Source: Erwinia sp. (GTDB lineage Bacteria > Pseudomonadota > Gammaproteobacteria > Enterobacterales > Enterobacteriaceae). Taken from it: 11,862 nt of DNA. Where the stretch lies: positions 4,943-16,804 of the forward strand of contig DOOK01000375.1 in assembly GCA_003512805.1 (NCBI GenBank), written 5' to 3'. The notes beneath the pieces are model-generated. The model did no database searches, was not told where the DNA came from, and saw only the letters and a list, made by a program, of their open reading frames with translations. Numbering within the stretch: the first letter of the stretch is position 1; every line of letters starts with the position of its first letter. The translations under genes and the position numbers were made by a program. Shown in pieces: positions 1-8,668 of this stretch.

Positions 1-649
1 CGCCGCCCCGCTGCATGGGAAGCGTCGGTGCGATCCGGTTAACGCGATCCGCTTCACCACCGTCAGCGTGCATCCCGGTGTAAATCAATCCCGGGCGCAC
101 CGCATTAACCCGAATACCCTGTGCGGCGACTTCCAGCGCCAGTCCACGGGTTAGCGTATCCATCGCGCCTTTTGAGGCAGCATAATCCAGGTATTCGTGC
201 GGTGCTCCGGTCCGCGCAGCGGCGGAAGAAACATTCACGATTGCGCCGCCCTGACCGCCGTGCTGAAAGCTCATTCGCCTGACCGCTTCCCGGCAGCAGA
301 GAAAGGTGCCGGTGACATTGGTGGCGAAGACACGATGGATTCGTTCAGCATTCAGCCCTTCAATGCTGGTCTGCTGAAACAAAATCCCGGCGTTATTGAC
401 CAGCGCGTTCAGCACTGCGCCTTTTTGATCGAGCGTGTTGAACAGGGCTATCACCTGTTCTTCGTCAGCGATATCAGCCTGCACGCTGAACGCTTGTCCG
501 CCCTGCCGCCGGATAAGCGAGACCACCTCTGCGGCTTCCGCTTCGCGCTGACGATAATTAACCGCTACCTGATAGCCTTGCTGCGCCAGCAGCAGAGCGG
601 TGGCCCGCCCAATCCCCCGGCTACCGCCGGTTACCAAAGCCGTTTTCAT
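1..649 (-). CDS. ygfF: YgfF, SDR-family NAD(P)-dependent oxidoreductase (3' end cut by window edge)
   Basis: A classical short-chain dehydrogenase/reductase, read by eye on the minus strand: 216 codons are present and the stop lies outside the window. Visible in order are the Rossmann nucleotide-binding motif TGGSRGIG (residues 7-14), the NNAG structural motif (85-88), Ser142 in NVSS, and the Tyr156-x3-Lys160 catalytic pair in YAASKG, followed by the substrate-loop start near RPGLIYTGMH. It matches remembered E. coli YgfF closely, including VNNAGILF and REAV-RM; that protein is about 247 residues, so roughly 30 residues are missing. The ATG at 649 is preceded by a strong AAGGAGG four bases away. 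E. coli ygfF also lies just beyond gcvP. The substrate is not known to me; glucose-dehydrogenase-like labels exist for the family but are unproven. The gcvP terminator directly precedes its ribosome-binding site, so it probably has its own promoter or depends on read-through. Confidence 0.93.
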   Translation of the reverse strand, partial: MKTALVTGGSRGIGRATALLLAQQGYQVAVNYRQREAEAAEVVSLIRRQGGQAFSVQADIADEEQVIALFNTLDQKGAVLNALVNNAGILFQQTSIEGLNAERIHRVFATNVTGTFLCCREAVRRMSFQHGGQGGAIVNVSSAAARTGAPHEYLDYAASKGAMDTLTRGLALEVAAQGIRVNAVRPGLIYTGMHADGGEADRVNRIAPTLPMQRGG

Positions 650-666
650 TTTGCCTCCTTAAAACT

Positions 667-688
667 AAAGGGCACTCACGTGCCCTTT
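667..688 (-). terminator. Intrinsic terminator after gcvP
   Basis: A perfect 9-bp inverted repeat (AAAGGGCAC / GTGCCCTTT) encloses a 4-base loop. On the minus strand it is followed by TAGTTTTAAGG, a short T-rich tail. It lies 32 bases past the gcvP stop and is the natural end of the gcvTHP transcript. Its T tail runs straight into the ygfF Shine-Dalgarno sequence. Confidence 0.8.
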
Positions 689-720
689 ATCTGCTGCTCT
701 ATTTAACGCGCCCGCCAGGC

Positions 721-3588
<2,868 letters not shown>

Positions 3589-3671
3589 TAGCGGTAAATC
3601 CTGCATCGGACAAAAGCATTAGGGAGAAAAATCTCCGGAGAAGGCTGATAAATCGCCGACGGAACCGGTCA

Positions 3672-3696
3672 GGGCCGAACGATAAAGGATCGGCCC
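3672..3696 (-). other. Stem-loop in the gcvH-gcvP gap
   Basis: A perfect 7-bp inverted repeat (GGGCCGA / TCGGCCC) with an 11-base loop lies just past the gcvH stop. No T run follows on the minus strand, so it does not look like a terminator. A second small palindrome, TCTCCGGAGA, sits at 3632-3641 in the same gap. A plausible role is setting mRNA stability between gcvH and gcvP; that is inference. Confidence 0.5.
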
Positions 3697-3708
3697 GCAA
3701 AGCTGCAT

Positions 3709-4095
3709 CTATTCGTCGATACTGGTTTTGTACGCGTCTGCATCCATCAGCGAGGCCAGCTCGGTCTCGTCGCTGGCCTTAATACGAAACAGCCAGCCGG
3801 CGCTATAAGGATCGCTGTTGACCAGCTCCGGCTCGCCCTCCAGCGCGCTGTTGACCTCGGCGATTTCACCACTGATGGGCGCATAAATATCGGAGGCGGC
3901 CTTTACCGACTCGGCTACGGCGCAGTCTTCGCCCTGGCTATAGGTGTTGCCCACCTCGGGCAAATCCACGAACACCATATCGCCCAGCAGCTCCTGGGCG
4001 TGGGCGGTAATGCCGACGGTATAAGTGCCGTCTTCTTCTTTACGTACCCACTCATGGCTTTCACGGTATTTCAGTTCGTTTGGAACGTTGCTCAT
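3709..4095 (-). CDS. gcvH: Glycine cleavage system H protein (lipoyl carrier)
   Basis: This small carrier protein holds the aminomethyl intermediate on a lipoyl-lysine and shuttles it between GcvP, GcvT and lipoamide dehydrogenase. It has 128 residues, one fewer than remembered for E. coli. The lipoylation site is Lys65 in AESVKAASD. Flanking blocks typical of the family are ESHEWV near the N-terminus, [12 protein letters not shown] (39-50), and the C-terminal [13 protein letters not shown]. The ATG at 4095 is preceded by AAGGAG eight bases away. It lies 62 bases after gcvT in the same operon. Lysine lipoylation would need LipA/LipB or LplA encoded elsewhere. Confidence 0.98.
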   Translation of the reverse strand: MSNVPNELKYRESHEWVRKEEDGTYTVGITAHAQELLGDMVFVDLPEVGNTYSQGEDCAVAESVKAASDIYAPISGEIAEVNSALEGEPELVNSDPYSAGWLFRIKASDETELASLMDADAYKTSIDE

Positions 4096-4132
4096 CGCCT
4101 GATCTCCTTAGAATAATTCCGGGTCGGCGCCC

Positions 4133-4161
4133 GTAGCCTAAGCCCGGGCCCCGCTTGCTAC
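4133..4161 (-). other. Imperfect stem-loop overlapping the gcvT stop codon
   Basis: The arms GTAGC plus AAGC (4133-4137 and 4140-4143) pair with GCTT plus GCTAC (4153-4161), leaving a two-base bulge (4138-4139) and a GC-rich nine-base loop. The gcvT stop codon (4158-4160) is inside the stem. No T run follows on the minus strand, so it is not a standard terminator. It could influence processing or the relative output of gcvT and gcvH. Confidence 0.4.
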
Positions 4162-5249
4162 GCTACCGGTTTACCGGCGCGTACAAAAACAGGTTTAGTC
4201 ACGCGAACCGGCATTTCACGGTTGCGGATTTGCACAATCGCCTGCTCGCCAATGCCTGTGGGCACGCGGGCTAACGCAATGCTGTAGCCTAAGGTGGGAG
4301 AGAAAGACCCGCTGGTGATCACGCCTTCCTGCAGGTTTCCGGCAGCGTCAGTAAAGCGTACCGGTAAGCCATTGCGCAGCACGCCTTTTTCAGTCATCAC
4401 CAGGCCCACCAGCTGCTGCCCGATTTTTTCACGCTGTGACGCCAGCGCTTCGCGGCCGATAAAATCGCGGTCCTCGGGCTGCCAGGCAATCGTCCAGCCC
4501 ATATTGGCCGCCAGCGGCGAAACACCTTCGTCCATTTCCTGACCATATAAATTCATCCCGGCTTCCAGACGCAGGGTGTCACGGGCGCCCAGACCAGCCG
4601 GTTTTACTCCCGCCTCCAGCAACTTTTGCCAGAAAGCCGCCGCCTGTTCGTTGGGCAGCGCAATCTCATACCCGGCTTCGCCGGTGTAGCCCGTAGTGGC
4701 GATAAACAGCTCGCCAGCCTGCACGCCAAAAAAGGGCTTCATGTCCGCTACCGCTTCCCGCTGCGTCTCATCCAGTAGCGAGTGGACTTTTGCCTGTGCC
4801 TGTGGCCCCTGCACCGCAATCAGCGCCAGGTCATCGCGCTCGGTCAGGGTCAGGCCGTACCCTTCCGCGTGCCGGGCAATCCAGGCAAGATCGCTTTCCC
4901 GCGTGGCAGAATTCACCACCAGCCGGAAAAATTCTTCGTTCATAAAGTAAACAATCAGATCGTCAATGACGCCAGCGGAAGCGTTGAGCATGGCGGTATA
5001 AAGGGCTTTGCCGGGTTGAGTCAGTTTGGCGACGTCATTGGCATGCAGATAACGCAGAAATTCGCGGGTACGGTCGCCGTGCAGATCGATAATGGTCATG
5101 TGCGAAACATCGAACATGCCGGCATCGCTACGTACTGCATGGTGTTCATCCAGTTGCGATCCGTAGTGCAGCGGCATCATCCAGCCATGGAAATCCACCA
5201 TGCGAGCGCCGCAGGCCTGATGCTGTTCAAACAAAGGGGTCTGTTTCAT
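4158..5249 (-). CDS. gcvT: Aminomethyltransferase, T-protein of the glycine cleavage system
   Basis: GcvT releases ammonia from the aminomethyl-lipoyl H protein and moves the one-carbon unit to tetrahydrofolate. The product is 363 residues, against 364 in E. coli. Recognisable blocks are [19 protein letters not shown] near the N-terminus, FDVSHM (46-51), the GVIDDLIVY block with the folate-site Asp pair at 96-97, GYTGEAGYE and [18 protein letters not shown] in the middle, and the C-terminal domain with [14 protein letters not shown]. The reading frame stays open for 25 codons further upstream, to 5324. That stretch lacks family similarity and overlaps the promoter and operator, so the start is placed at the ATG at 5249, which has GAGGAG four bases upstream. 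It is the first gene of gcvTHP. Confidence 0.98.
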   Translation of the reverse strand: MKQTPLFEQHQACGARMVDFHGWMMPLHYGSQLDEHHAVRSDAGMFDVSHMTIIDLHGDRTREFLRYLHANDVAKLTQPGKALYTAMLNASAGVIDDLIVYFMNEEFFRLVVNSATRESDLAWIARHAEGYGLTLTERDDLALIAVQGPQAQAKVHSLLDETQREAVADMKPFFGVQAGELFIATTGYTGEAGYEIALPNEQAAAFWQKLLEAGVKPAGLGARDTLRLEAGMNLYGQEMDEGVSPLAANMGWTIAWQPEDRDFIGREALASQREKIGQQLVGLVMTEKGVLRNGLPVRFTDAAGNLQEGVITSGSFSPTLGYSIALARVPTGIGEQAIVQIRNREMPVRVTKPVFVRAGKPVA

Positions 5250-5291
5250 ATCACTCCTCAGGCAAAGTATTCGGCGTCGGCAGGCAGCCCG

Positions 5292-5307
5292 GCGCAAACG
5301 ATATCCT
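5292..5307. promoter_or_regulatory. Candidate PurR operator of gcvTHP
   Basis: GCGCAAACGATATCCT fits the PurR consensus ANGCAANCGNTTNCNT at all but two of the fixed positions. It lies 43-58 bases before the gcvT ATG and immediately downstream of the predicted transcription start near 5308. In E. coli PurR represses gcvTHP from a site covering roughly the start point to +17, so both sequence and position agree. The assignment is by eye. Confidence 0.5.
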
Positions 5308-5343
5308 TGCCCCGAACTTACCACCGAAATCCGTCGCTAACCA
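5308..5343 (-). promoter_or_regulatory. Candidate gcvT promoter
   Basis: A -10 element TAAGTT (5315-5320) and a poor -35 element TGGTTA (5338-5343) are separated by 17 bases, giving a start near 5308 and a leader of about 60 bases. The weak -35 would suit a promoter that needs GcvA activation, as described for E. coli. The choice rests partly on how neatly the PurR-like site and CTAAT motifs fit around it. No glycine riboswitch fold was seen in the leader. Confidence 0.4.
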
Positions 5344-5524
5344 TAAGTTAAAACGGGTATGATTTATTTGACCGTGCTCGCAGGCAGCGAAATCAGATAG
5401 ATAAGATCCCTCTTTTTTGCCCATTTAATACGCAAAAGTGCCCGTAACCAGCCAAAATGGCAGGATAAAATCAAAGCATCGGCCCGTTAAAGATGAAAAC
5501 CTGCTTTAAGGCTTAAACCTGATG

Positions 5525-5561
5525 ATTAGAAAAAGTAATGCGAATGAGCGACCTGAATTAG
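5525..5561 (-). promoter_or_regulatory. Paired CTAAT motifs, candidate GcvA sites
   Basis: Two CTAAT motifs occur on the minus strand at 5525-5529 and 5557-5561, 32 bases apart. Relative to the predicted start at 5308 they lie near -219 and -251. The E. coli upstream GcvA sites, which share a CTAAT core, are remembered at about -214 to -271. The AT-rich DNA between these motifs and the promoter (5344-5524) would correspond to the Lrp-binding region. A five-base motif alone is weak evidence; the position is what makes it worth listing. Confidence 0.4.
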
Positions 5562-5966
5562 AATTTCTCAAACGATGCGCCTGTTTGGGGCAGGCTGCAC
5601 AATCAGGATGCACTGGATAAAAACCCCTTGTTTACCTCTTAAAATGGCGCATTCAGGATCTACTTCACCTGTGGTTTAAAACATAAAGGCTAAGTGTTAA
5701 GTCTGAAGGTGTGCTTTCGCATAAAATTACCGTTTTACCTACAGCCTGCCGTTTTGCATGTTCTACTTACAAAATATGAGCGTCACTCAGGCCTTTTCTG
5801 CTTCTGACTCTACGGGAGATATAGCGACATTAATGGTGGAGACGTGCTGTGCTGGCCTCGGATTTAAGCGTATGCCCGCCAGGCTTACCGTACCTTTTTG
5901 AGAACGCGAACTCGAAGAGAATGACGCTGATGCGCAGGATGGAAAGTAGCTCGCTGAGATTAAGAA
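5562..5966. other. About 400 bases without a supported gene, between gcvT control region and the immunity gene terminator
   Basis: No convincing gene is present. The part from 5776 to 5966 is noticeably richer in G and C than the DNA on either side and holds several short open frames on both strands, including 41 codons from an ATG at 5776 (+) and 70 codons from 5999 (-). None has a good ribosome-binding site or a product I recognise. It could be a decayed coding or repeat-element fragment. The 9-mer CAGGCTGCA at 5591-5599 recurs in the same orientation at 7300-7308, on the other side of the effector module. Confidence 0.4.
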
Positions 5967-5982
5967 GCCCCTGCGACGGGGC
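5967..5982 (-). terminator. Weak intrinsic terminator after the immunity gene
   Basis: A 5-bp GC-only stem (GCCCC / GGGGC) with a six-base loop is followed on the minus strand by TTCTTAATCT. It lies 13 bases past the stop of the 141-residue gene and would end the effector-immunity transcript. The stem is short and the T tail is interrupted, so it may be leaky. Confidence 0.45.
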
Positions 5983-5995
5983 AAAGGGGTAACAA

Positions 5996-6421
5996 TCAAA
6001 ACTCGCGCTTAACAGTAATAAAACCATTAAAATTCACGTCACATTCATAATCATTAGCAATAGCTGAAACCAGAAAAACATCTTCTTTATTGTCAACACT
6101 TCTGAATGTAAACTTAATTATCAGGTTCCTGGCATTATATTGTGAAAAGAGCTCCTTTAGTCGTGGTATTTTTTCACTCTGAGCATTTTTCAAAGTTTCA
6201 AGAGCATATTGCCCTGAAAGAATATCATTTACGGGCTCGTTAAAAATAAGCTCTGCTTTAGTCTTCTCCTTTACTATCGTATTTTTATCTATATTCAAAA
6301 TATCAGACATCTTATCTGTCATGGCTATTGCAGTTCCAGAATGCGGTTCTTTGCAATTGTTATCGATAAAAGCCACAGAGCTGAACGCGGCCAGGTAAAG
6401 TAATAACATTAAATACTTCAT
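5996..6421 (-). CDS. Probable periplasmic immunity protein for the adjacent Tlde1-like effector (Tldi1-like by position)
   Basis: I do not recognise this 141-residue protein by sequence; the role comes from context. The N-terminus is a Sec-type signal peptide: Lys2, then a hydrophobic core LMLLLYLAAF, with a likely cleavage after SVA (residues 15-17). There is no lipobox before Cys23, so it is probably soluble in the periplasm. The mature part is mixed charged and polar, with Cys23 and Cys127 as the only cysteines, able to form a disulfide there. Its ATG overlaps the effector stop as ATGA (6418-6421), implying translational coupling, and AAGGAG lies 11 bases upstream. Export to the periplasm fits protection against a peptidoglycan-acting enzyme, as known for the Salmonella Tlde1/Tldi1 pair. 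The gene is AT-rich: 19 G or C among the 60 bases at 6001-6060. Confidence 0.75.
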   Translation of the reverse strand: MKYLMLLLYLAAFSSVAFIDNNCKEPHSGTAIAMTDKMSDILNIDKNTIVKEKTKAELIFNEPVNDILSGQYALETLKNAQSEKIPRLKELFSQYNARNLIIKFTFRSVDNKEDVFLVSAIANDYECDVNFNGFITVKREF

Positions 6422-6786
6422 TCAACTATCAGCTCCTTGTCCATGCTGTCCCATATCTGTTGACGATACCAAGGGGGCAGTACAATGCAGCCATTTGATG
6501 CCGTACCGGGTGATTTTTTGCTGTCACCATGAATTAAAAAACCGTCGCGGTTGCACATGCTATTACCCCTATCTGGTTCCAGTCGTAGCGTAAACACACC
6601 TGCTTTTTTATGCATGAATGGCACGCCCACAATCCTGTATTTCCCTCTTGGTAAGGGGCCTTTATTGCGCAGACATTCATACTCAGGATTATCCTTATAG
6701 CCTGGCGCGCCAGCATAACTTGCACTGAACTTATATACACCGTTATGTTTGAAGGTCCTGAGCTTTACGTTATAGATCCATGCCAT
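6418..6786 (-). CDS. Tlde1/DUF2778-family L,D-transpeptidase-like protein, probable orphan type VI secretion effector
   Basis: The 122-residue product has the marks of the Tlde1 (DUF2778) family: a short N-terminal beta region starting MAWIYNVKLRTFKHNGVY, the GPLPRGKYRI motif (43-52), and the catalytic block FLIHGD...SNGC with His86, Asp88, Ser97 and Cys100. In Salmonella the family member is a type VI secretion effector that cuts or exchanges D-amino acids on peptidoglycan stem tetrapeptides in the target periplasm, using the equivalent His and Cys. It has no signal peptide, as expected for a toxin moved by a secretion system. The start at 6786 is preceded by AAGGAG eight bases away. The frame is open upstream to 7101, with a GTG at 7026 that would add 80 residues, but that part resembles nothing I know and lacks a ribosome-binding site. 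The next gene overlaps it by ATGA. No VgrG, Hcp or PAAR gene is nearby. Confidence 0.88.
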   Translation of the reverse strand: MAWIYNVKLRTFKHNGVYKFSASYAGAPGYKDNPEYECLRNKGPLPRGKYRIVGVPFMHKKAGVFTLRLEPDRGNSMCNRDGFLIHGDSKKSPGTASNGCIVLPPWYRQQIWDSMDKELIVE

Positions 6787-7161
6787 GAGTGACTCTCCTT
6801 GTTTATATTTCTGCTTTACTCCTGTTGCAGGATAACTAAACAGGATTCCTTTAAACATTTCCAGAGCGGCAAAGCGAAATGAAGCTATTGTATGACCAAA
6901 ATCAAAAAAAAGAGTTTTCTCCGGGCCTGCCATATTATTTCTGCAAATCGGCTTTTTGGCCTGAGCCCTTACAAATGATGAACGACTCCCTGACTTCTTT
7001 CGCCTGGCGGCATACTCATCAGGCACTGTCGCCGTAAATATCAGGATACCTTCATGTAATAAGTATTTAGAATTATAATAATTTTGAACGATGACATGTA
7101 ACTATCAAAGTAAATTTGAGTTCCCTTCCCTGGCCTTTTTATAAATTCACAACTTCCCTCG

Positions 7162-7177
7162 TATTGTGTCCACAATA
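7162..7177. promoter_or_regulatory. Operator-like palindrome TATTGTG-TC-CACAATA
   Basis: Two perfect 7-base arms flank a two-base centre, the size and symmetry of a dimeric repressor site. A minus-strand TATAAT (7178-7183) lies directly upstream, so a bound protein would cover the start point of a promoter reading towards the effector gene. I cannot name the regulator, and it does not match LexA, CRP or Fur consensus sites. Confidence 0.35.
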
Positions 7178-7212
7178 ATTATACAACGTCTTGTGGGAAC
7201 CAGTCCTGAAAG

Positions 7213-7230
7213 TGCCGCTATAGAGCGGCA
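7213..7230. repeat. Short perfect inverted repeat (7-bp arms)
   Basis: TGCCGCT and AGCGGCA are separated by ATAG, giving a compact GC-rich hairpin in otherwise AT-rich DNA. On the plus strand it is followed by TCCTCTTTG, only weakly T-rich, and on the minus strand by CTTTCAGG. It may be a weak terminator or a relic of an inserted element. Confidence 0.4.
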
Positions 7231-7410
7231 TCCTCTTTGTAGGCGTTATTTCCGGGCAATAGGGCTGATTTCATTGAGGGACAGGCAATATAAAACTGCC
7301 AGGCTGCAAACATCCGTCACAGATTTCCTGCCACAGTAGTGCTCAGAAAAAAGCAAAGAAGAAGAGACGCTTTACAAGGCAATACGGGGTAAAAAAGGCA
7401 GATGCAGGAT

Positions 7411-7445
7411 GAAAGAAACCAGCGTTCAGGAAGGCCCTGAACGCT
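7411..7445 (-). terminator. Intrinsic terminator after ubiI
   Basis: A perfect 10-bp stem (AGCGTTCAGG / CCTGAACGCT at 7421-7430 and 7436-7445) with a five-base loop begins 8 bases past the ubiI stop. On the minus strand it is followed by GGTTTCTTTC. It closes the ygfB-pepP-ubiH-ubiI transcript and would insulate the effector module from that operon. Confidence 0.8.
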
Positions 7446-7452
7446 GAAAAAA

Positions 7453-8655
7453 TCACTTTAACCACTCAGGCAGATCGTGCAGGCCCATCGCCTGCTTCAG
7501 CAGGCGAGGTTTTACGCCCGGCAAATTATCCGCCAGGCTCAGGCCGATATCACGAAGCAGCTTCTTCGCCGGGTTGTTGCCTTTAAACAGCTCACGGAAG
7601 CCCTGCATACTTGCCAGCATAACGGCCGCACTGTGCTTGCGGCTGCGCTCGTAACGTCGCAGGTAAAGATGCTGGCCGATGTCTTTGCCCTGCTGATGCA
7701 GGCGTTTGATTTCACCAATCAGCTCGGCGGCATCCATAAAGCCCAGGTTAACGCCCTGACCTGCCAGTGGATGGATGGTATGCGCCGCATCGCCGACCAG
7801 CGCCAGACGATGCGCGGCGAAATTGCGTGCATAACGGCCCATCAGGGGGAAAGCCTTGCGCTCGCTTTCCAGCTTGCACAGGCCCAGACGCATATCAAAG
7901 GCGACGGACAGCTGCTGGTTAAAGACATCTTCCGGCATTGACTGTAAGCGCGTGGCTTCCTGCGGCGGCAGTGACCAGACGATAGAACTGAGATGCGGAT
8001 CGCTGAGCGGCAGAAACGCCAGAATGCCTTCACCGTGAAATACCTGACGCGCCACGGCGTCATGGGGCTGTTCGGTACGAATATTGGCGACTAACGCATG
8101 GTGGTCGTAATCCCAGAACGTCAGCGGAATATCCGCCTTGTTGCGCAACCAGGAGTTGGCACCGTCGGCGGCCACCAGCAGCCGCGCGGTCATCATGGTG
8201 CCGTCACTCAGCGTCACGAAAGCTTCGTTATCACCAAATGCCACCTGCTGCAGCTCCGCTGGCGAAATCATCGTGATATCGCGTGATTCGTTAGCTTTTT
8301 GCCACAGCGCCTGATGAATAACCGGGTTTTCAATAATATGGCCCAGATGCGCCATGCCCTGCTGGCCGTCATCAAATTCAATACGACCAAAGCTATCGCG
8401 ATCCCAGACTTCCATACCGTGGTAGGCACTGGCCCGGTTGGCCTGGATAGCGCTCCAGACATCGAGGTGCTGCAACAGGCGCTCGCTGGCGGCATTAATA
8501 GCAGAGACGCGCAGCGCGGGCGCGCTGTCGGCTGACATCGCCTGCGGCGCTTCGCGTTCCAATACGGCAATCTTCATGCCGCTGCCCTGTAATCCACAGG
8601 CGACGGCCAGGCCGACCATTCCGCCTCCGGCCACAATAACATCATAGGTTTGCAT
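7453..8655 (-). CDS. ubiI: UbiI, FAD-dependent 2-octaprenylphenol 5-hydroxylase (ubiquinone biosynthesis)
   Basis: UbiI (formerly VisC) performs the O2-dependent C5 hydroxylation in ubiquinone synthesis, acting within the Ubi protein complex. The 400-residue product equals the E. coli length. It shows the FAD dinucleotide-binding motif GGGMVG (10-15), the AADG motif near 162-165 and the second FAD motif LVGDAAHTIHPLAGQGVN (about 286-303), plus the family-typical HGMEVWD and FHGEGILAFLPLSDPHL. GTG at 8658 directly precedes ATG at 8655; AGGAG lies upstream of both and could serve either. The ATG is chosen because it gives the E. coli-like N-terminus. The ribosome-binding site overlaps the ubiH stop codon, so the two genes are probably translationally coupled. 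It is the last gene of the unit. Confidence 0.97.
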   Translation of the reverse strand: MQTYDVIVAGGGMVGLAVACGLQGSGMKIAVLEREAPQAMSADSAPALRVSAINAASERLLQHLDVWSAIQANRASAYHGMEVWDRDSFGRIEFDDGQQGMAHLGHIIENPVIHQALWQKANESRDITMISPAELQQVAFGDNEAFVTLSDGTMMTARLLVAADGANSWLRNKADIPLTFWDYDHHALVANIRTEQPHDAVARQVFHGEGILAFLPLSDPHLSSIVWSLPPQEATRLQSMPEDVFNQQLSVAFDMRLGLCKLESERKAFPLMGRYARNFAAHRLALVGDAAHTIHPLAGQGVNLGFMDAAELIGEIKRLHQQGKDIGQHLYLRRYERSRKHSAAVMLASMQGFRELFKGNNPAKKLLRDIGLSLADNLPGVKPRLLKQAMGLHDLPEWLK

Positions 8656-8668
8656 CACTGCTTTCTCC

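Larger units (their letters stand above)
6787..7410. other. About 620 bases without a supported gene, upstream of the effector and downstream of ubiI
   Basis: This AT-rich stretch separates the ubiI terminator from the effector gene and should contain the effector promoter. A perfect -10 hexamer TATAAT on the minus strand at 7072-7077 has no good -35 partner; another TATAAT at 7178-7183 adjoins the palindrome at 7162-7177. An eight-T run on the minus strand (6903-6910 region) lies in the effector leader. No RNA gene, insertion-sequence end or CRISPR repeat was seen. The part from 7231 to 7410 shows nothing I can interpret. Confidence 0.4.

Noticed and set aside
197..706. A 169-codon open frame on the plus strand at the left end.
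   Set aside because: It is antisense to ygfF, whose dehydrogenase motifs are unmistakable on the minus strand.
5250..5324. A 25-residue N-terminal extension of GcvT.
   Set aside because: It is not similar to the family, overlaps the PurR-like site and leader, and the ATG at 5249 has a strong ribosome-binding site.
5250..5560. A possible glycine riboswitch before gcvT.
   Set aside because: No tandem aptamer-like pattern was seen, and enteric bacteria use GcvA/GcvR, Lrp and PurR here.
5776..5901. A 41-codon plus-strand frame and overlapping minus-strand frames at 5787-5999 and 5830-6027.
   Set aside because: They lack ribosome-binding sites and recognisable products; they are kept only as part of the unexplained block.
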